64,000 nt of DNA from Marinoscillum sp965229915. GTDB taxonomy: Bacteria > Bacteroidota > Bacteroidia > Cytophagales > Cyclobacteriaceae. Position 1 is the first letter of the stretch; every line of letters begins with the position of its first letter. Of this stretch, positions 41,427-50,915 are shown piece after piece. The notes beneath the pieces are model-generated. The model saw only the letters and a program-made list of their open reading frames with translations. It was not told where the DNA came from and searched no databases. Where the stretch lies: positions 2,418,001-2,482,000 of the forward strand of contig NZ_CBDDJZ010000001.1 of NCBI RefSeq assembly GCF_965229915.1, written 5' to 3'. Made by a program: the position numbers and the translations under genes.

Positions 41427-42767
41427 ATGAGAATAATCATTGCAGGTGCTGGAGATTTGGGTTTTCACCTGGCCAAGCTTTTGGCTTTTGAGGAACAGGA
41501 TATCATCCTCATCGATCAGGATGCCACCGTGCTGGAACATGCCTCCACTCACCTGGACGTGCATACCATCAAAGGAAGTAGTACCTCTATTTCTGTGCTA
41601 GAAGAGGCCAATGTATCTAAGGCAGATTTGCTGATTGCCGTTACTTCAATTGAAGAAACTAACCTCACCACGGCGATCATTGGTAAAAACCTCGGCGCCA
41701 AACGGACGGTAGCCAGAATATCGAATACAGAGTTCCTCCATCAGCGTGAGAAGTGTGATTTGAAAAACCTTGGTATTGACGAGATCATCTCACCTGAATC
41801 ATTGGCAGCACGAGAGATTAAGAGACTACTCAAGCAATCAGCTCTTACAGATACATTCGAATTTGAGAAAGGCATGCTTTCGCTAGTTGGGATTACCGTA
41901 GATGAGCACTCCGAGCTGAAGGATAAATCCCTTACCGAAACAGCTTACTTAAATCCGGATCATAATTTCACTACTGTGGCCATCCTTCGTGAGAATCAAA
42001 CCATAATCCCTCACGGTGAAAATCAATTTCAGCTGAACGATCATGCCTACTTCATCACCGAACCAAGTGGTATCGATCGTGTGATGTCACTGGCGGGAAA
42101 AGAGAGTATCGAAATCAAGAATGTGATGATACTGGGAGGAAGTAAAGTAGGGATTAACACTGCTAAGCAACTCAGCAAAAAATACAACATCAAACTCATC
42201 GAGCAGGACAAAGACAAGTGCTTCACCCTGGCCGATGAACTTACGGACACCATGATCATCAACGGAGATGGCCGTGACATAGATCTACTCAAAGAAGAGG
42301 GAATTGATCGCATGGATGCGGTGATTGCGGTGACTGGCAACTCAGAGACTAATATCATCTCCTGTCTGGTAGCCAAGAACAATGGGGTGAAAAAAACGAT
42401 CGCTGCGGTTGAGAATATTGATTACATTCACTTGTCTCAGAATATCGGGGTAGATACCCTGATCAACAAAAAACTAATTGCGGCGAACTTTATTTTCAGG
42501 TATATTCGAAAAGGACAAGTGCTCAACATCACGAGTATTCATGGTGTAGATGCCGAAATTCTTGAATTTGAAGTACAACCTGACTCTAAAATCTTGCAAC
42601 ACGAACTACGAAACCTTGACTTCCCTAAAACTGCCATAATTGGTGGTGTGATCCGTAAGGGAGTGGGACATACCGTACGAGGCAATTTCTCCTTCCAGCC
42701 TAAGGATCGAGTGGTAGTTCTCTCCAAGTCTGAATGCATCCATAAAGTGGAAGGGTTCTTTAACTAA
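41427..42767 (+). CDS. trkA: Trk potassium uptake regulatory protein TrkA
   Basis: A 446-residue cytoplasmic protein with two RCK modules. Each begins with a nucleotide-binding Rossmann motif, IIIAGAGDLGFHLAKLL (1-20) and VMILGGSKVGINTAKQL (about 230), and ends with a TrkA-C domain (SLVGITVDEHSELKDKSLTE; EVQPDSKILQHELRNLDFPK). It binds NAD(H) and ATP and gates the TrkH channel. trkH follows after one base. A weak promoter-like TATATTTA lies about 20 bp upstream of the ATG. Confidence 0.95.
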   Translation: MRIIIAGAGDLGFHLAKLLAFEEQDIILIDQDATVLEHASTHLDVHTIKGSSTSISVLEEANVSKADLLIAVTSIEETNLTTAIIGKNLGAKRTVARISNTEFLHQREKCDLKNLGIDEIISPESLAAREIKRLLKQSALTDTFEFEKGMLSLVGITVDEHSELKDKSLTETAYLNPDHNFTTVAILRENQTIIPHGENQFQLNDHAYFITEPSGIDRVMSLAGKESIEIKNVMILGGSKVGINTAKQLSKKYNIKLIEQDKDKCFTLADELTDTMIINGDGRDIDLLKEEGIDRMDAVIAVTGNSETNIISCLVAKNNGVKKTIAAVENIDYIHLSQNIGVDTLINKKLIAANFIFRYIRKGQVLNITSIHGVDAEILEFEVQPDSKILQHELRNLDFPKTAIIGGVIRKGVGHTVRGNFSFQPKDRVVVLSKSECIHKVEGFFN

Positions 42768-42768
42768 T

Positions 42769-44226
42769 ATGCTCTTTAATTACCGCGTCATCGTCAACAT
42801 CCTGGGCACCTTACTGATGCTGAATGGGGCCTTTATGCTGACATGCATTCCTTTTAGCCTGTATTATCAGGAGGGAGACCTGTGGGCCATTCTTGGGTCA
42901 TCAGTTATCACGGCTATTGCGGGTTTTTGTATGTGGTTCTTTTCCAGGAAAAACCTAAGCAAAGAAATCAAAAAACGGGATGGCTACATTGTAGTAACCT
43001 TTGGATGGCTGTTCATGTCTTTCTTTGGCTCAGTTCCATATATTCTCAGTGGGGCGATCCCAAACCTTACTGATGCATTCTTTGAAACACTCAGTGGTTT
43101 TTCAACGACTGGAGCTACCATTCTTACGGACATTGAGTCTGTTCATAAAGGCATTCTCTTCTGGAGGAGTTTGACTCAATGGATTGGTGGAATGGGAATC
43201 ATCGTACTCACAGTGGCTATACTCCCTATTTTAGGAATTGGGGGAATGCAGCTCTTCGTGGCTGAAGCTCCGGGTATTTCTCCAGATAAGCTCCAGCCTA
43301 GAATCAAAGAAACAGCTAAAAGACTTTGGCTCATCTACCTGGGGCTTACATTTACGGAAACCATCCTTCTTTGGGTAGGGGGCATGTCCTTTTATGACGC
43401 CATTAATCACAGTCTTACAACCATGGCAACAGGAGGTTTTTCTACCAAAAATGCCAGTATTGCCTATTTCACCTCACCGTTTATTCAGTATGTAATCATT
43501 GTGTTCATGTTCCTGGCAGGTACCAACTTTACCATGACCTACTTTGCCTTACATAAGAATTTTAAAAAGGTCCTGAACAATGAGGAATTTAGAACTTATG
43601 CAGGGTTTTGTCTTGCTGCCAGCATCATAGTTGGATTGGTTGTATTCAATGTTAGCAATGAGAGCTTTGAAAAATCGATCCGAGATGGCCTTTTTCAGGT
43701 AGTCTCCGTAGTGACTACTACAGGTTATATTACAGCTGATTACACGAGTTGGGCTCCATTCATTACAGCACTATTTTTCTTCATGATGTTTTTTGGGGCA
43801 TCGGCTGGGTCTACTGCTGGAGGTGTGAAAATAGTCAGGCATCTGATCCTGATTAGAAATAGCTTTTTAGAAATCAAACGACAGCTACATCCAAATGCCG
43901 TCATACCCGTAAGATTTAACGGAAAGGCAGTTTCAAGAGAAATTACCTACAACATCCTGGCCTTTATCATGATCTACATTTTCATTTTCGCTTTTGGATC
44001 CATGTTGATGGGTATTTTCGGGGCGGATTTCGATACTGCTATAGGTTCTGTGGCTACCTGTCTGGGAAATATCGGGCCGGGTATTGGAGAAGTGGGGCCG
44101 GTTGATAACTTTGCGAGTATATCTGCTCCTGGTAAATGGTTGCTTTCGTTTTTGATGCTGCTAGGTCGGTTAGAGCTTTTTACGGTGCTGATGCTATTTA
44201 CACCATATTTTTGGAAAACACATTAA
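42769..44226 (+). CDS. trkH: Trk potassium transporter membrane subunit TrkH
   Basis: A 485-residue protein with the four-repeat membrane-pore-membrane design of the SKT superfamily. Filter segments are recognisable: LSGFSTTGATILTDIES, TMATGGFSTKNASIAYF, VVSVVTTTGYITADYTSW and ATCLGNIGPGIGEVGP, each with the selectivity glycine. It also has QWIGGMGIIVLTVAILPILG and ASAGSTAGGVKIVRH. With TrkA it takes up K+ driven by membrane potential. It starts one base after trkA and lgt starts three bases after its stop. Confidence 0.95.
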   Translation: MLFNYRVIVNILGTLLMLNGAFMLTCIPFSLYYQEGDLWAILGSSVITAIAGFCMWFFSRKNLSKEIKKRDGYIVVTFGWLFMSFFGSVPYILSGAIPNLTDAFFETLSGFSTTGATILTDIESVHKGILFWRSLTQWIGGMGIIVLTVAILPILGIGGMQLFVAEAPGISPDKLQPRIKETAKRLWLIYLGLTFTETILLWVGGMSFYDAINHSLTTMATGGFSTKNASIAYFTSPFIQYVIIVFMFLAGTNFTMTYFALHKNFKKVLNNEEFRTYAGFCLAASIIVGLVVFNVSNESFEKSIRDGLFQVVSVVTTTGYITADYTSWAPFITALFFFMMFFGASAGSTAGGVKIVRHLILIRNSFLEIKRQLHPNAVIPVRFNGKAVSREITYNILAFIMIYIFIFAFGSMLMGIFGADFDTAIGSVATCLGNIGPGIGEVGPVDNFASISAPGKWLLSFLMLLGRLELFTVLMLFTPYFWKTH

Positions 44227-44229
44227 TCA

Positions 44230-45342
44230 ATGGATTTTATTCTTAATTTCCTCATCTGGAGTCCTGATCCCAACATCTTCGTGATTCCGGGAATAGACCA
44301 TCCTGTGCGCTGGTATGGGCTGCTCTTTGCCGGGGGCTTTATCCTGTCACAGCAAGTCATGTTTTGGGTCTTCAAACAAGAAGGGAGACCAGAAAAGGAT
44401 GTAGAGAAATTGACTGTGTACATGGTTGTGGCTGTAATCGTAGGTGCCAGGCTTGGTCATTGCCTATTTTACAACCCAGGGTTTTACTTAACCAATCCGC
44501 TTGAAATCCTCAAAGTGTGGGAAGGTGGTCTGGCCTCACACGGTGGTGCGCTAGGCATCATCACGGCGATCTATTTATTTGGCAAGAAATACCCGCAGTA
44601 CCCGATGCTGTGGATGCTGGACAGGCTGGTGATTGTGGCAGCTTTGACGGGTGCTATGATCCGAACGGGAAACTTCTTCAACTCCGAAATGGAGGGCACC
44701 ATGACCAACTCCAATATGGGTGTAGTCTATGCTAGATTTACTGAAGACGTGCTCAGGTATGATGATCGAAAAATTGAAGATGTAACCTTTGAAAAGGGTG
44801 GTGACATGGTATCAGACCAGCCAGGGCTGCATCCTATCACTGCAAAAATTACCTATGCCCGAGGCGTACAACTCACCTCTGCAGATAAAGATTTTTTTGA
44901 GAATCAGCTGCGAAGTGCCTTGCTTCGATATACTGAAGTGGTTCAACACATCGATTTTGGGAAAGACCAACCGCTCGCCTATAAGTTTTATGAAAAGGAT
45001 GGGCGAGCTGTTGCTGAAATCTATGGATTGGGCATTTCGCGTCATGTGGCTCAACTATATGAAGCCATTGCCTGTCTGGTATTGATGGTGATCTTTTTCC
45101 TGATTTGGAAAAATAAGAGGTTCTATTTACCTCAAGGATTCAATTTTGCCCTGTTCATGATTTTACTCTGGTCAGAACGATTCGTAGATGAATTTTTCAA
45201 AATGAACCAGGAGGCCTTTGAAGAAGGCATGGCACTGAACATGGGGCAGATCTTAAGTATTCCCTTGACTCTAGCCGGTATAGTCATGCTGTACATCTTC
45301 ATGACCAGGGGCAAGAAAACAATGAGCGGCGACCCGAGGTAA
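44230..45342 (+). CDS. lgt: prolipoprotein diacylglyceryl transferase
   Basis: Lgt transfers diacylglycerol from phosphatidylglycerol to the lipobox cysteine of prolipoproteins in the inner membrane. The 370-residue product has PVRWYGLLFAGGFILSQQ, the catalytic histidine in WEGGLASHGGALGI, the conserved arginine block GAMIRTGNFFNSEM and a C-terminal RFVDEFFKMNQ. About 100 residues are inserted in the periplasmic loop (roughly 150-260), which makes it much longer than the E. coli enzyme (about 290); Bacteroidota Lgt proteins commonly have this. Many substrates are encoded nearby. The gene abuts the convergent DUF6503 gene with no spacer. Confidence 0.94.
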   Translation: MDFILNFLIWSPDPNIFVIPGIDHPVRWYGLLFAGGFILSQQVMFWVFKQEGRPEKDVEKLTVYMVVAVIVGARLGHCLFYNPGFYLTNPLEILKVWEGGLASHGGALGIITAIYLFGKKYPQYPMLWMLDRLVIVAALTGAMIRTGNFFNSEMEGTMTNSNMGVVYARFTEDVLRYDDRKIEDVTFEKGGDMVSDQPGLHPITAKITYARGVQLTSADKDFFENQLRSALLRYTEVVQHIDFGKDQPLAYKFYEKDGRAVAEIYGLGISRHVAQLYEAIACLVLMVIFFLIWKNKRFYLPQGFNFALFMILLWSERFVDEFFKMNQEAFEEGMALNMGQILSIPLTLAGIVMLYIFMTRGKKTMSGDPR

Positions 45343-46077
45343 TTACCTTTTGGTTACTTTGATGTTTTCATTGATAATGCGGGACAGCTCCCTAAGCTTT
45401 CCTTGCTCAAACATGGTTGGTATCTTCCCAAGAGGGGTGCCGAGAGGAACTTCATAATTGATATAATCCTGAAATACCATACCCATTCGCTCAGAACGAT
45501 TGTATGCCTCACGAAAACGAACTCCACCTCCATCAGTCAAGTAATTGTAGGCCATATAGTCCATCATATGCGTTCGTTGATTGAACCAGTATCGGTATTC
45601 ATCTTCAAAGTCCTTTCCTCCATCTTCCGACTTGAACTGCACCTTGATCACGTCATAGATCGTGTTTTCGATGGTTTGCGTACCTTCATACGACTTGATG
45701 ACAGCTGGATCATTGAGCAGGTAGGGAAGCTGCACAAAATAGAGTACTGAATTCACGGAATTACTATACTTCACCACCATGCTATCTGGCAAATTGATCG
45801 TGTCTCCATTGATCATTCTAGTGAACTTAGAGCTATTGATCAGTATATCTTCTATCAACTCCAAAGAATCAATATATGACCGAGTATAGGTATATTGGTC
45901 AGAGGACCTCCATGCGGAATAGGACTTATCTCTAAAATCAAATGAGATTTTCACTTGATCCAATTTGTACTGACCGTGGGCTTTTACAGCTTGATCTACT
46001 ACCTTCTGTGCTTGCTCTGCACTGTACTTACAAGCCACCAAAGAAAATGATATAAACACCACTAACAACTTCTGCAT
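45343..46077 (-). CDS. DUF6503-like lipoprotein
   Basis: A 244-residue lipoprotein (signal VVFISFSLVAC). The body starts QAQKVVDQAVKAHGQYKLDQ and reads like a periplasmic beta-barrel or LolA-like fold: VKISFDFRDKSYSAWRSSDQ, FKSEDGGKDFEDEYRYWFNQ, MMDYMAYNYLTDGGG. That pattern matches the Bacteroidota DUF6503 family, whose function is unknown; the resemblance to outer-membrane lipid carriers is inference. It starts 57 bp after the membrane fusion protein gene and may be the last gene of that export operon. Confidence 0.75.
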   Translation of the reverse strand: MQKLLVVFISFSLVACKYSAEQAQKVVDQAVKAHGQYKLDQVKISFDFRDKSYSAWRSSDQYTYTRSYIDSLELIEDILINSSKFTRMINGDTINLPDSMVVKYSNSVNSVLYFVQLPYLLNDPAVIKSYEGTQTIENTIYDVIKVQFKSEDGGKDFEDEYRYWFNQRTHMMDYMAYNYLTDGGGVRFREAYNRSERMGMVFQDYINYEVPLGTPLGKIPTMFEQGKLRELSRIINENIKVTKR

Positions 46078-46134
46078 GTGAGCCTATACGAAAGATTTCC
46101 CCGGGCGTTGCAGAATTTCTTTGAGTGGCTAAAA

Positions 46135-47208
46135 CTAAAGTTTCTTGATCTGTTCGTTCTCTTGCAAGCCCTGAGCAATCTGGATATTGATACCATCACT
46201 GAGCCCAGTTTCGATCTTTCTGCGTTCAAACTGTTGGTCTGAAACTTGCACCTCCACAAAAATCTCCTCTCCATCAAAAATCAAGTTGCTCTCTTTGATG
46301 GCTAATACATTCTCTGCCTTCTGCAAAATGATGTCGGCTGTGGCACTATATCCCGCCCGGAGGAAATAATCATCCTTCAAAGAGACCGCTGCCTTGATGT
46401 CAAATTTGATCGCTCCATCGTCAGTCTCTCCTTTTGGTGAGATGAATTCAAGCCTGGCATCAAAAACCACCCCTTCAATAGCTCCTACACTCAATGCCAG
46501 CTCCATTCCCTCTGAGATTTTACCTACCTCAGATTCATCCACTTTTCCTTCAAAGATCATCTCACTCATATCTGCAATAGTAGCAATAGAAGTTCCCTCA
46601 TTGAAGGTGTTGGATTCGATGATGAACGTTCCTTCCTTAACGGGGATATCCAGAATCATACCATCTACAGTGGACCGCACAAGGTTGGAGACGTTACCGG
46701 TTTTTTGGGAGGATCCTTCCTTGATGAGCTCCAGATTATTTTCTGCGGCCTCTACTTCCTGCTTTCTGAGCTTAAAGTCAAGCAAAAACTGGTTGTAGTC
46801 AAATTCGGAAATCACGCGTTCGTCAAATAGCTCTTTTTGACGCTTCAGTTCCTTTTCGGCATTGTCATAGTTGATTTGAGCTGTTGACAGCTGTGCCTGC
46901 GCATTGTTAAGTGCTACCACATTCGGGATGATTTTGATCTTGGCAATAAGGTCTCCGACTTTTACATTAGCCCCTTCTTCTACATAAAGCTTGTCTACTA
47001 CGCCTGACACTTGCGATTTCAGTGCCACTTCTTTGCGTGGCACAATCGAACCTGTGGCAATCGTCTTTTTGATAATATCTGTACGAAACGGCTGATCCGT
47101 TTCGAATACTATCGGAGGTTCTTCTGATTTTTGATAAAGGAAGTACCCTGTCCCAACAAATGCAGCGATAATGATCACTACTACCAATCCAATTAAAATG
47201 CGTTTCAT
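46135..47208 (-). CDS. periplasmic adaptor (membrane fusion protein), MacA-like
   Basis: A 357-residue protein with one N-terminal helix (ILIGLVVVIIIAAFVGTGYF). A biotinyl-lipoyl half-motif follows (SIVPRKEVALKSQVSGVVDK), then an alpha hairpin (LNNAQAQLSTAQINYDNAEK to AAENNLELIKEG), the second lipoyl half (STVDGMILDIPVKEGTFI) and beta-barrel and membrane-proximal domains. It bridges the MacB-type permeases to an outer-membrane channel. No TolC homologue is encoded in this window. It lies 27 bp after the permease gene at 47236. Confidence 0.9.
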   Translation of the reverse strand: MKRILIGLVVVIIIAAFVGTGYFLYQKSEEPPIVFETDQPFRTDIIKKTIATGSIVPRKEVALKSQVSGVVDKLYVEEGANVKVGDLIAKIKIIPNVVALNNAQAQLSTAQINYDNAEKELKRQKELFDERVISEFDYNQFLLDFKLRKQEVEAAENNLELIKEGSSQKTGNVSNLVRSTVDGMILDIPVKEGTFIIESNTFNEGTSIATIADMSEMIFEGKVDESEVGKISEGMELALSVGAIEGVVFDARLEFISPKGETDDGAIKFDIKAAVSLKDDYFLRAGYSATADIILQKAENVLAIKESNLIFDGEEIFVEVQVSDQQFERRKIETGLSDGINIQIAQGLQENEQIKKL

Positions 47209-47235
47209 CTTTATTCTGAGTTAAGTTAGATTCTA

Positions 47236-48495
47236 TTATTCATCTCGCAAGGCAACTACCGGGTCCACCCGAGCTGCCTTTATTCCGGGAATCAATCCTG
47301 CAATAACACCCGAAATGAGCAAGACAATTATGGCAGAAAAAGCCGCCTGAAAATCGATTTCCGGGTTGGCAAAAAACTCACTTTGCATGCCGAACTCTTT
47401 CATGGCATAGCTAATACCCTCCACCAGGGCTACTCCTGCTACCAGGCCGAAGTAACCAGACAATCCGGAGATGACCATGGACTCTTGAATGATCATACTG
47501 ATGATAGACCATGGCCGGGCACCAATAGACTTGCGTATCCCGATTTCTTTAGTTCTTTCTTTGACAATGATGAGCATGATATTCCCAACTCCGATCATTC
47601 CTGCCAGAATGGTACCGATGGCTACCAACCAACTAAAAGCGGCAATCCCCGAAAACAAACCTTGCATCTCCTGAAACTCCTGCTCTACGTTAAAGCTGCC
47701 CAGTGCCTGTCGGTCATTCGGAGCGATCTTATGCCGTTTACGCAATTCAGCTTTGATGATTTCCTCTGCTTCCAAGCCTGAAGTGCCTGGATTTGGGATA
47801 CAGCCAAACCAGCCAATGCTATTGCCCATATTGAATGTCTGCTGGGCTGTGGTTCCAGGGATGTGTACAATCTGGATGTCGTTGCGAGCGTCCTCACCTG
47901 TAGCCTTCGAATCAAAAATGCCAACTACCTTGAACGGTACACCATTGATTTTGATGAACTCTCCGATTGCTTCTCGCTCTTGAAACAAGTCCTCTTTCAC
48001 TCTTTTTCCGAGTATAGCCACCTTGCGCTTCCCATCTATATCAAATTGATTGATGAAACGACCTTCTGTAATCCACAGTGGTTGTATCTCAAGATACTGA
48101 GGGTAATCTCCCATCAAAGCATAAGAAACGTCTTTATCGTCATAACTCATGGTAATCTGACCTCCTCCAAATCGTGAGCTTACACGTATGCGAGGTGAGA
48201 CGGTTCTGAGTTGCTTAATCTGCTTGAGCGACTCATAATCATCGGTAGTTAGATCAATTGACCTTCCGGCCTGAAAGCCTGCATATGGAACAGACGTCAC
48301 TTCCGTCCAAACAAATACGGCATTCTTAGCAATGTTGAAGTTTTGCATTACCCCATTGTGCAAACCATTGCCAGCCCCAAGCAGCAAAACCAACATGAAT
48401 ATTCCCCAGAACACACCAAATGAAGTCAAGGCTGTTCGCAGCTTATGCTTCTTGATGGTTTGCCATATCTCTTCCCATTTGTCCTGGTCAAACAT
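47236..48495 (-). CDS. MacB-type ABC permease, second copy
   Basis: A 419-residue permease with the four-helix MacB/FtsX plan: an N-terminal helix after WQTIKKHKLRTALTSFGVFW, a periplasmic domain (about 45-280), then three helices including IMLIIVKERTKEIGIRKSIG and a C-terminal GLIPGIKAARVDPVVALRDE. It is a paralog of the next gene upstream (similar length and the same VKERTKEIGIRK motif), separated by one base. MacB usually works as a homodimer from one gene; two adjacent permease genes with one ATPase suggest a heterodimer. Confidence 0.9.
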   Translation of the reverse strand: MFDQDKWEEIWQTIKKHKLRTALTSFGVFWGIFMLVLLLGAGNGLHNGVMQNFNIAKNAVFVWTEVTSVPYAGFQAGRSIDLTTDDYESLKQIKQLRTVSPRIRVSSRFGGGQITMSYDDKDVSYALMGDYPQYLEIQPLWITEGRFINQFDIDGKRKVAILGKRVKEDLFQEREAIGEFIKINGVPFKVVGIFDSKATGEDARNDIQIVHIPGTTAQQTFNMGNSIGWFGCIPNPGTSGLEAEEIIKAELRKRHKIAPNDRQALGSFNVEQEFQEMQGLFSGIAAFSWLVAIGTILAGMIGVGNIMLIIVKERTKEIGIRKSIGARPWSIISMIIQESMVISGLSGYFGLVAGVALVEGISYAMKEFGMQSEFFANPEIDFQAAFSAIIVLLISGVIAGLIPGIKAARVDPVVALRDE

Positions 48496-48496
48496 C

Positions 48497-49747
48497 TTAT
48501 TCGTCTTTTAAGGCTTCTACAGGTTTAATATTAGCAGCACGCAAAGCAGGGAACAGACCCGCCAATCCTCCAGACACTACCAGAATAACTAACGATATAA
48601 TGGCTACCTGAAAATTGACCTCTGGTCTTCTGAAAAATTCACTATCCGCACCCATAGCGTCCAAAGCATAGTTTACAGATTCCAGCAGCACCACTCCTAG
48701 AAACAATCCGATATAGCCAGCCACAGCAGTGATAAAAATAGACTCCTGTAGAATCAACCCAACAATGCTGTTAGGAGTGGCACCCATGGCTTTGCGTATG
48801 CCTATTTCTTTGGTACGCTCTTTCACCACTATGATCATGATATTGCTGACACCTACTATACCAGCCGTGAGCGTGCCAATTCCCACGATCCAAATGAATG
48901 TCTTGATCCCATCAAAGAGGCCTTGAACCTGTCTGAAATTCTCTTCCTGATTGTGAACCCAAAATGCCTGGTTGTCATCCGGGTGAATACTCTGTCTGAT
49001 TTTCAAAAGCTCTACAATGTCATTCTCCAGATCCTTTCCCATTCGACCTGGTCCAGTGGTTACGGCAAATAGAGAAACAGACTTTTCAGGATTGAATATT
49101 TGCTGAAAGGTCGAAAAAGGAATGTAAACCCTGGATGCCTGATCCATTTGGTTAGATGCCTCAAACTCAAAGGTGCCCACGACCTTAAACATACTCCCCT
49201 TGATGTCCAGGTATTGACCTACAGGATCTACCCCTTCTGGAAACAAGGATTCTACAATTCGGCTGCCAATGTAACAAACTTTGCGTTTTTCACGATCGTC
49301 GAGCAGGTTGAGGGCGCGGCCTCCACTCACCTTCATAGTCACCTTAATATCGAAATAATCCGATTTGGTACCGTATACTCCAAAGGCACTTCCGCGGTTT
49401 TTATACTTCACAAGATAGCTACCTTGCATCCAGTTTTCTGGTGACATGAACTCGATACCTCCGATTTCTGAATCCACAGACTCCAGGTCCTCCTCCTGCA
49501 ATGGATGTTGCCTTCCAGAAGGCATGCCTTCATAGGACATAGAGGTTCGTGTCGGAATGACCCAAATGCTGTTAATAGCATCCAGTAACATACTATGCTG
49601 TACGCCATTTTGTAATCCCTGACCAGCCCCTAGTAAAAGAATCAGCATCAAGATGCCCCAGAACACGCCAAATGCCGTGGCGAATGTTCGCATCTTATTT
49701 TTGGCGATCGCCTGAAAAATCTCCTGCCATTTATCCAGATCAAACAT
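48497..49747 (-). CDS. MacB-type ABC permease, first copy
   Basis: A 416-residue permease: QAIAKNKMRTFATAFGVFWG, periplasmic domain, IMIIVVKERTKEIGIRKAMG and GLFPALRAANIKPVEALKDE. Its ATG lies inside the end of the ATPase gene (8 base overlap), and its stop is one base before the second permease start. The periplasmic part differs most between the two copies, as expected if each contributes a different face of a heterodimer. Exported substrates of such systems include peptides, toxins and lipids; none can be named here. Confidence 0.9.
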   Translation of the reverse strand: MFDLDKWQEIFQAIAKNKMRTFATAFGVFWGILMLILLLGAGQGLQNGVQHSMLLDAINSIWVIPTRTSMSYEGMPSGRQHPLQEEDLESVDSEIGGIEFMSPENWMQGSYLVKYKNRGSAFGVYGTKSDYFDIKVTMKVSGGRALNLLDDREKRKVCYIGSRIVESLFPEGVDPVGQYLDIKGSMFKVVGTFEFEASNQMDQASRVYIPFSTFQQIFNPEKSVSLFAVTTGPGRMGKDLENDIVELLKIRQSIHPDDNQAFWVHNQEENFRQVQGLFDGIKTFIWIVGIGTLTAGIVGVSNIMIIVVKERTKEIGIRKAMGATPNSIVGLILQESIFITAVAGYIGLFLGVVLLESVNYALDAMGADSEFFRRPEVNFQVAIISLVILVVSGGLAGLFPALRAANIKPVEALKDE

Positions 49748-50426
49748 GGGTCAAGTCATAGTTTTCGTTGAGAATCAATCCATCTTTGATCATAATGACC
49801 CGTTCGGTTTCAGCCGCTACGTCATTCTCATGAGTCACAATGAGAATGGTCTTTCCCGAGGCATTGACTTCCTTGAAAATATTCATCACCTCCTTGGACG
49901 TAGTGCTATCCAGCGCTCCCGTTGGTTCATCGGCAAGAATGATTTTGGGGTTCGTGATCAGTGCGCGTGCTATAGCCACACGCTGCCTCTGGCCACCAGA
50001 CATTTCATTGGGTAAATGGTTGGACCATTCTTTCAATCCCACACGCTCCAGATAGCCTTCTGCTATAGTGTTGCGCTTCTTCCGACTCATTTTCTGGTAG
50101 TAAAGGGGCAATGCCACGTTTTCTACAGCATTCTTAAAATTGAGGAGATTGAAAGACTGGAACACGAACCCGATCAGGTCATTTCTCAGTTTGGCAGCCT
50201 TGCCTTCGGAAAGGTTCTTAATGAGGTGCCCACCCAGGTTGTATTGGCCTTCGTCATAGCTGTCTAGTATACCCAGAATATTCAGAAGTGTGGATTTGCC
50301 TGAGCCAGAAGAGCCCATGATGGAGACCAACTCACCTTCTTCAATAGTGAGATTGATCCCTTTTAGCACGTGCATCGACTGCTTACCAAGATGGTAAGAC
50401 TTATGGATATTATCCAGATTCAGCAT
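49740..50426 (-). CDS. ABC transporter ATP-binding protein, MacB/LolD type
   Basis: A 228-residue ATPase: Walker A MGSSGSGKST (37-46), Q-loop FVFQSFNLLNF, signature MSGGQRQRVAIARA (142-155), Walker B IILADEPTGALD and VTHENDVA with the switch histidine. It heads an operon of ATPase, two permeases and an adaptor, and overlaps the first permease gene by 8 bases. It is divergent from the PadR gene at 50592 across 165 bp, so PadR could control both sides. Confidence 0.93.
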   Translation of the reverse strand: MLNLDNIHKSYHLGKQSMHVLKGINLTIEEGELVSIMGSSGSGKSTLLNILGILDSYDEGQYNLGGHLIKNLSEGKAAKLRNDLIGFVFQSFNLLNFKNAVENVALPLYYQKMSRKKRNTIAEGYLERVGLKEWSNHLPNEMSGGQRQRVAIARALITNPKIILADEPTGALDSTTSKEVMNIFKEVNASGKTILIVTHENDVAAETERVIMIKDGLILNENYDLTHV

Positions 50427-50522
50427 TATTGGTTAGGAGATGTTGTCATTCCAATAACGTGAAGTTTTGAATAAATGGTGCATTTGAAATGTAAATAAAT
50501 GTCACAGCCTCAAGGAGGTAGG

Positions 50523-50530
50523 TAATTTTG
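50523..50530 (+). promoter_or_regulatory. -7 promoter box upstream of the second PadR gene
   Basis: TAATTTTG matches TAnnTTTG, 61 bp before the PadR ATG. No -33 TTTG sits at 19-21 bp. I found no perfect inverted repeat like the one before the first PadR gene. Confidence 0.45.
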
Positions 50531-50591
50531 GATATATGTTAAACTTTAGTTAATAATATGCGTACTCATTACTTAAACATTTGTTAATTAT

Positions 50592-50915
50592 ATGAATTTA
50601 CAGCTTGGAGTTCTTGAAGAACTGATCCTCATCATTCTATTGATTAAACATGAAACCTATGGAGTAGATATTGCCAAGGAGTATCAGGACCAGCTGGACC
50701 AGTCCATATCTCTTCCAGCTATTCATGTAGTGCTTAAGCGTCTTGAGAAAAAAGGTCTAGTCAGCTCAGAAATGGGAGAACCAACTGCCGAGCGTGGAGG
50801 TAGAAGAAAGCGGATTTACCGTGCAACCAATAAAGGCTACAAGGCTGCCAGAGATCTACAAGAGAAACGAAGCGAAATGTGGAAACTGGTACCTAAACTA
50901 AACTTCAACCTATGA
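50592..50915 (+). CDS. PadR family transcriptional regulator (permease-linked)
   Basis: A 107-residue winged-helix regulator: LGVLEELILIILLIKHETYG, VDIAKEYQDQLDQSISLPAI, HVVLKRLEKKGLVSSEMGEP, wing TAERGGRRKRIYRATNKGY. It overlaps the following permease gene by four bases (ATGA), a pairing typical of Bacteroidota, where the permease has its own N-terminal prefix domain. It probably represses this pair and possibly the divergent MacAB-like operon. It is only distantly similar to the PadR at 3941. Confidence 0.92.
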   Translation: MNLQLGVLEELILIILLIKHETYGVDIAKEYQDQLDQSISLPAIHVVLKRLEKKGLVSSEMGEPTAERGGRRKRIYRATNKGYKAARDLQEKRSEMWKLVPKLNFNL

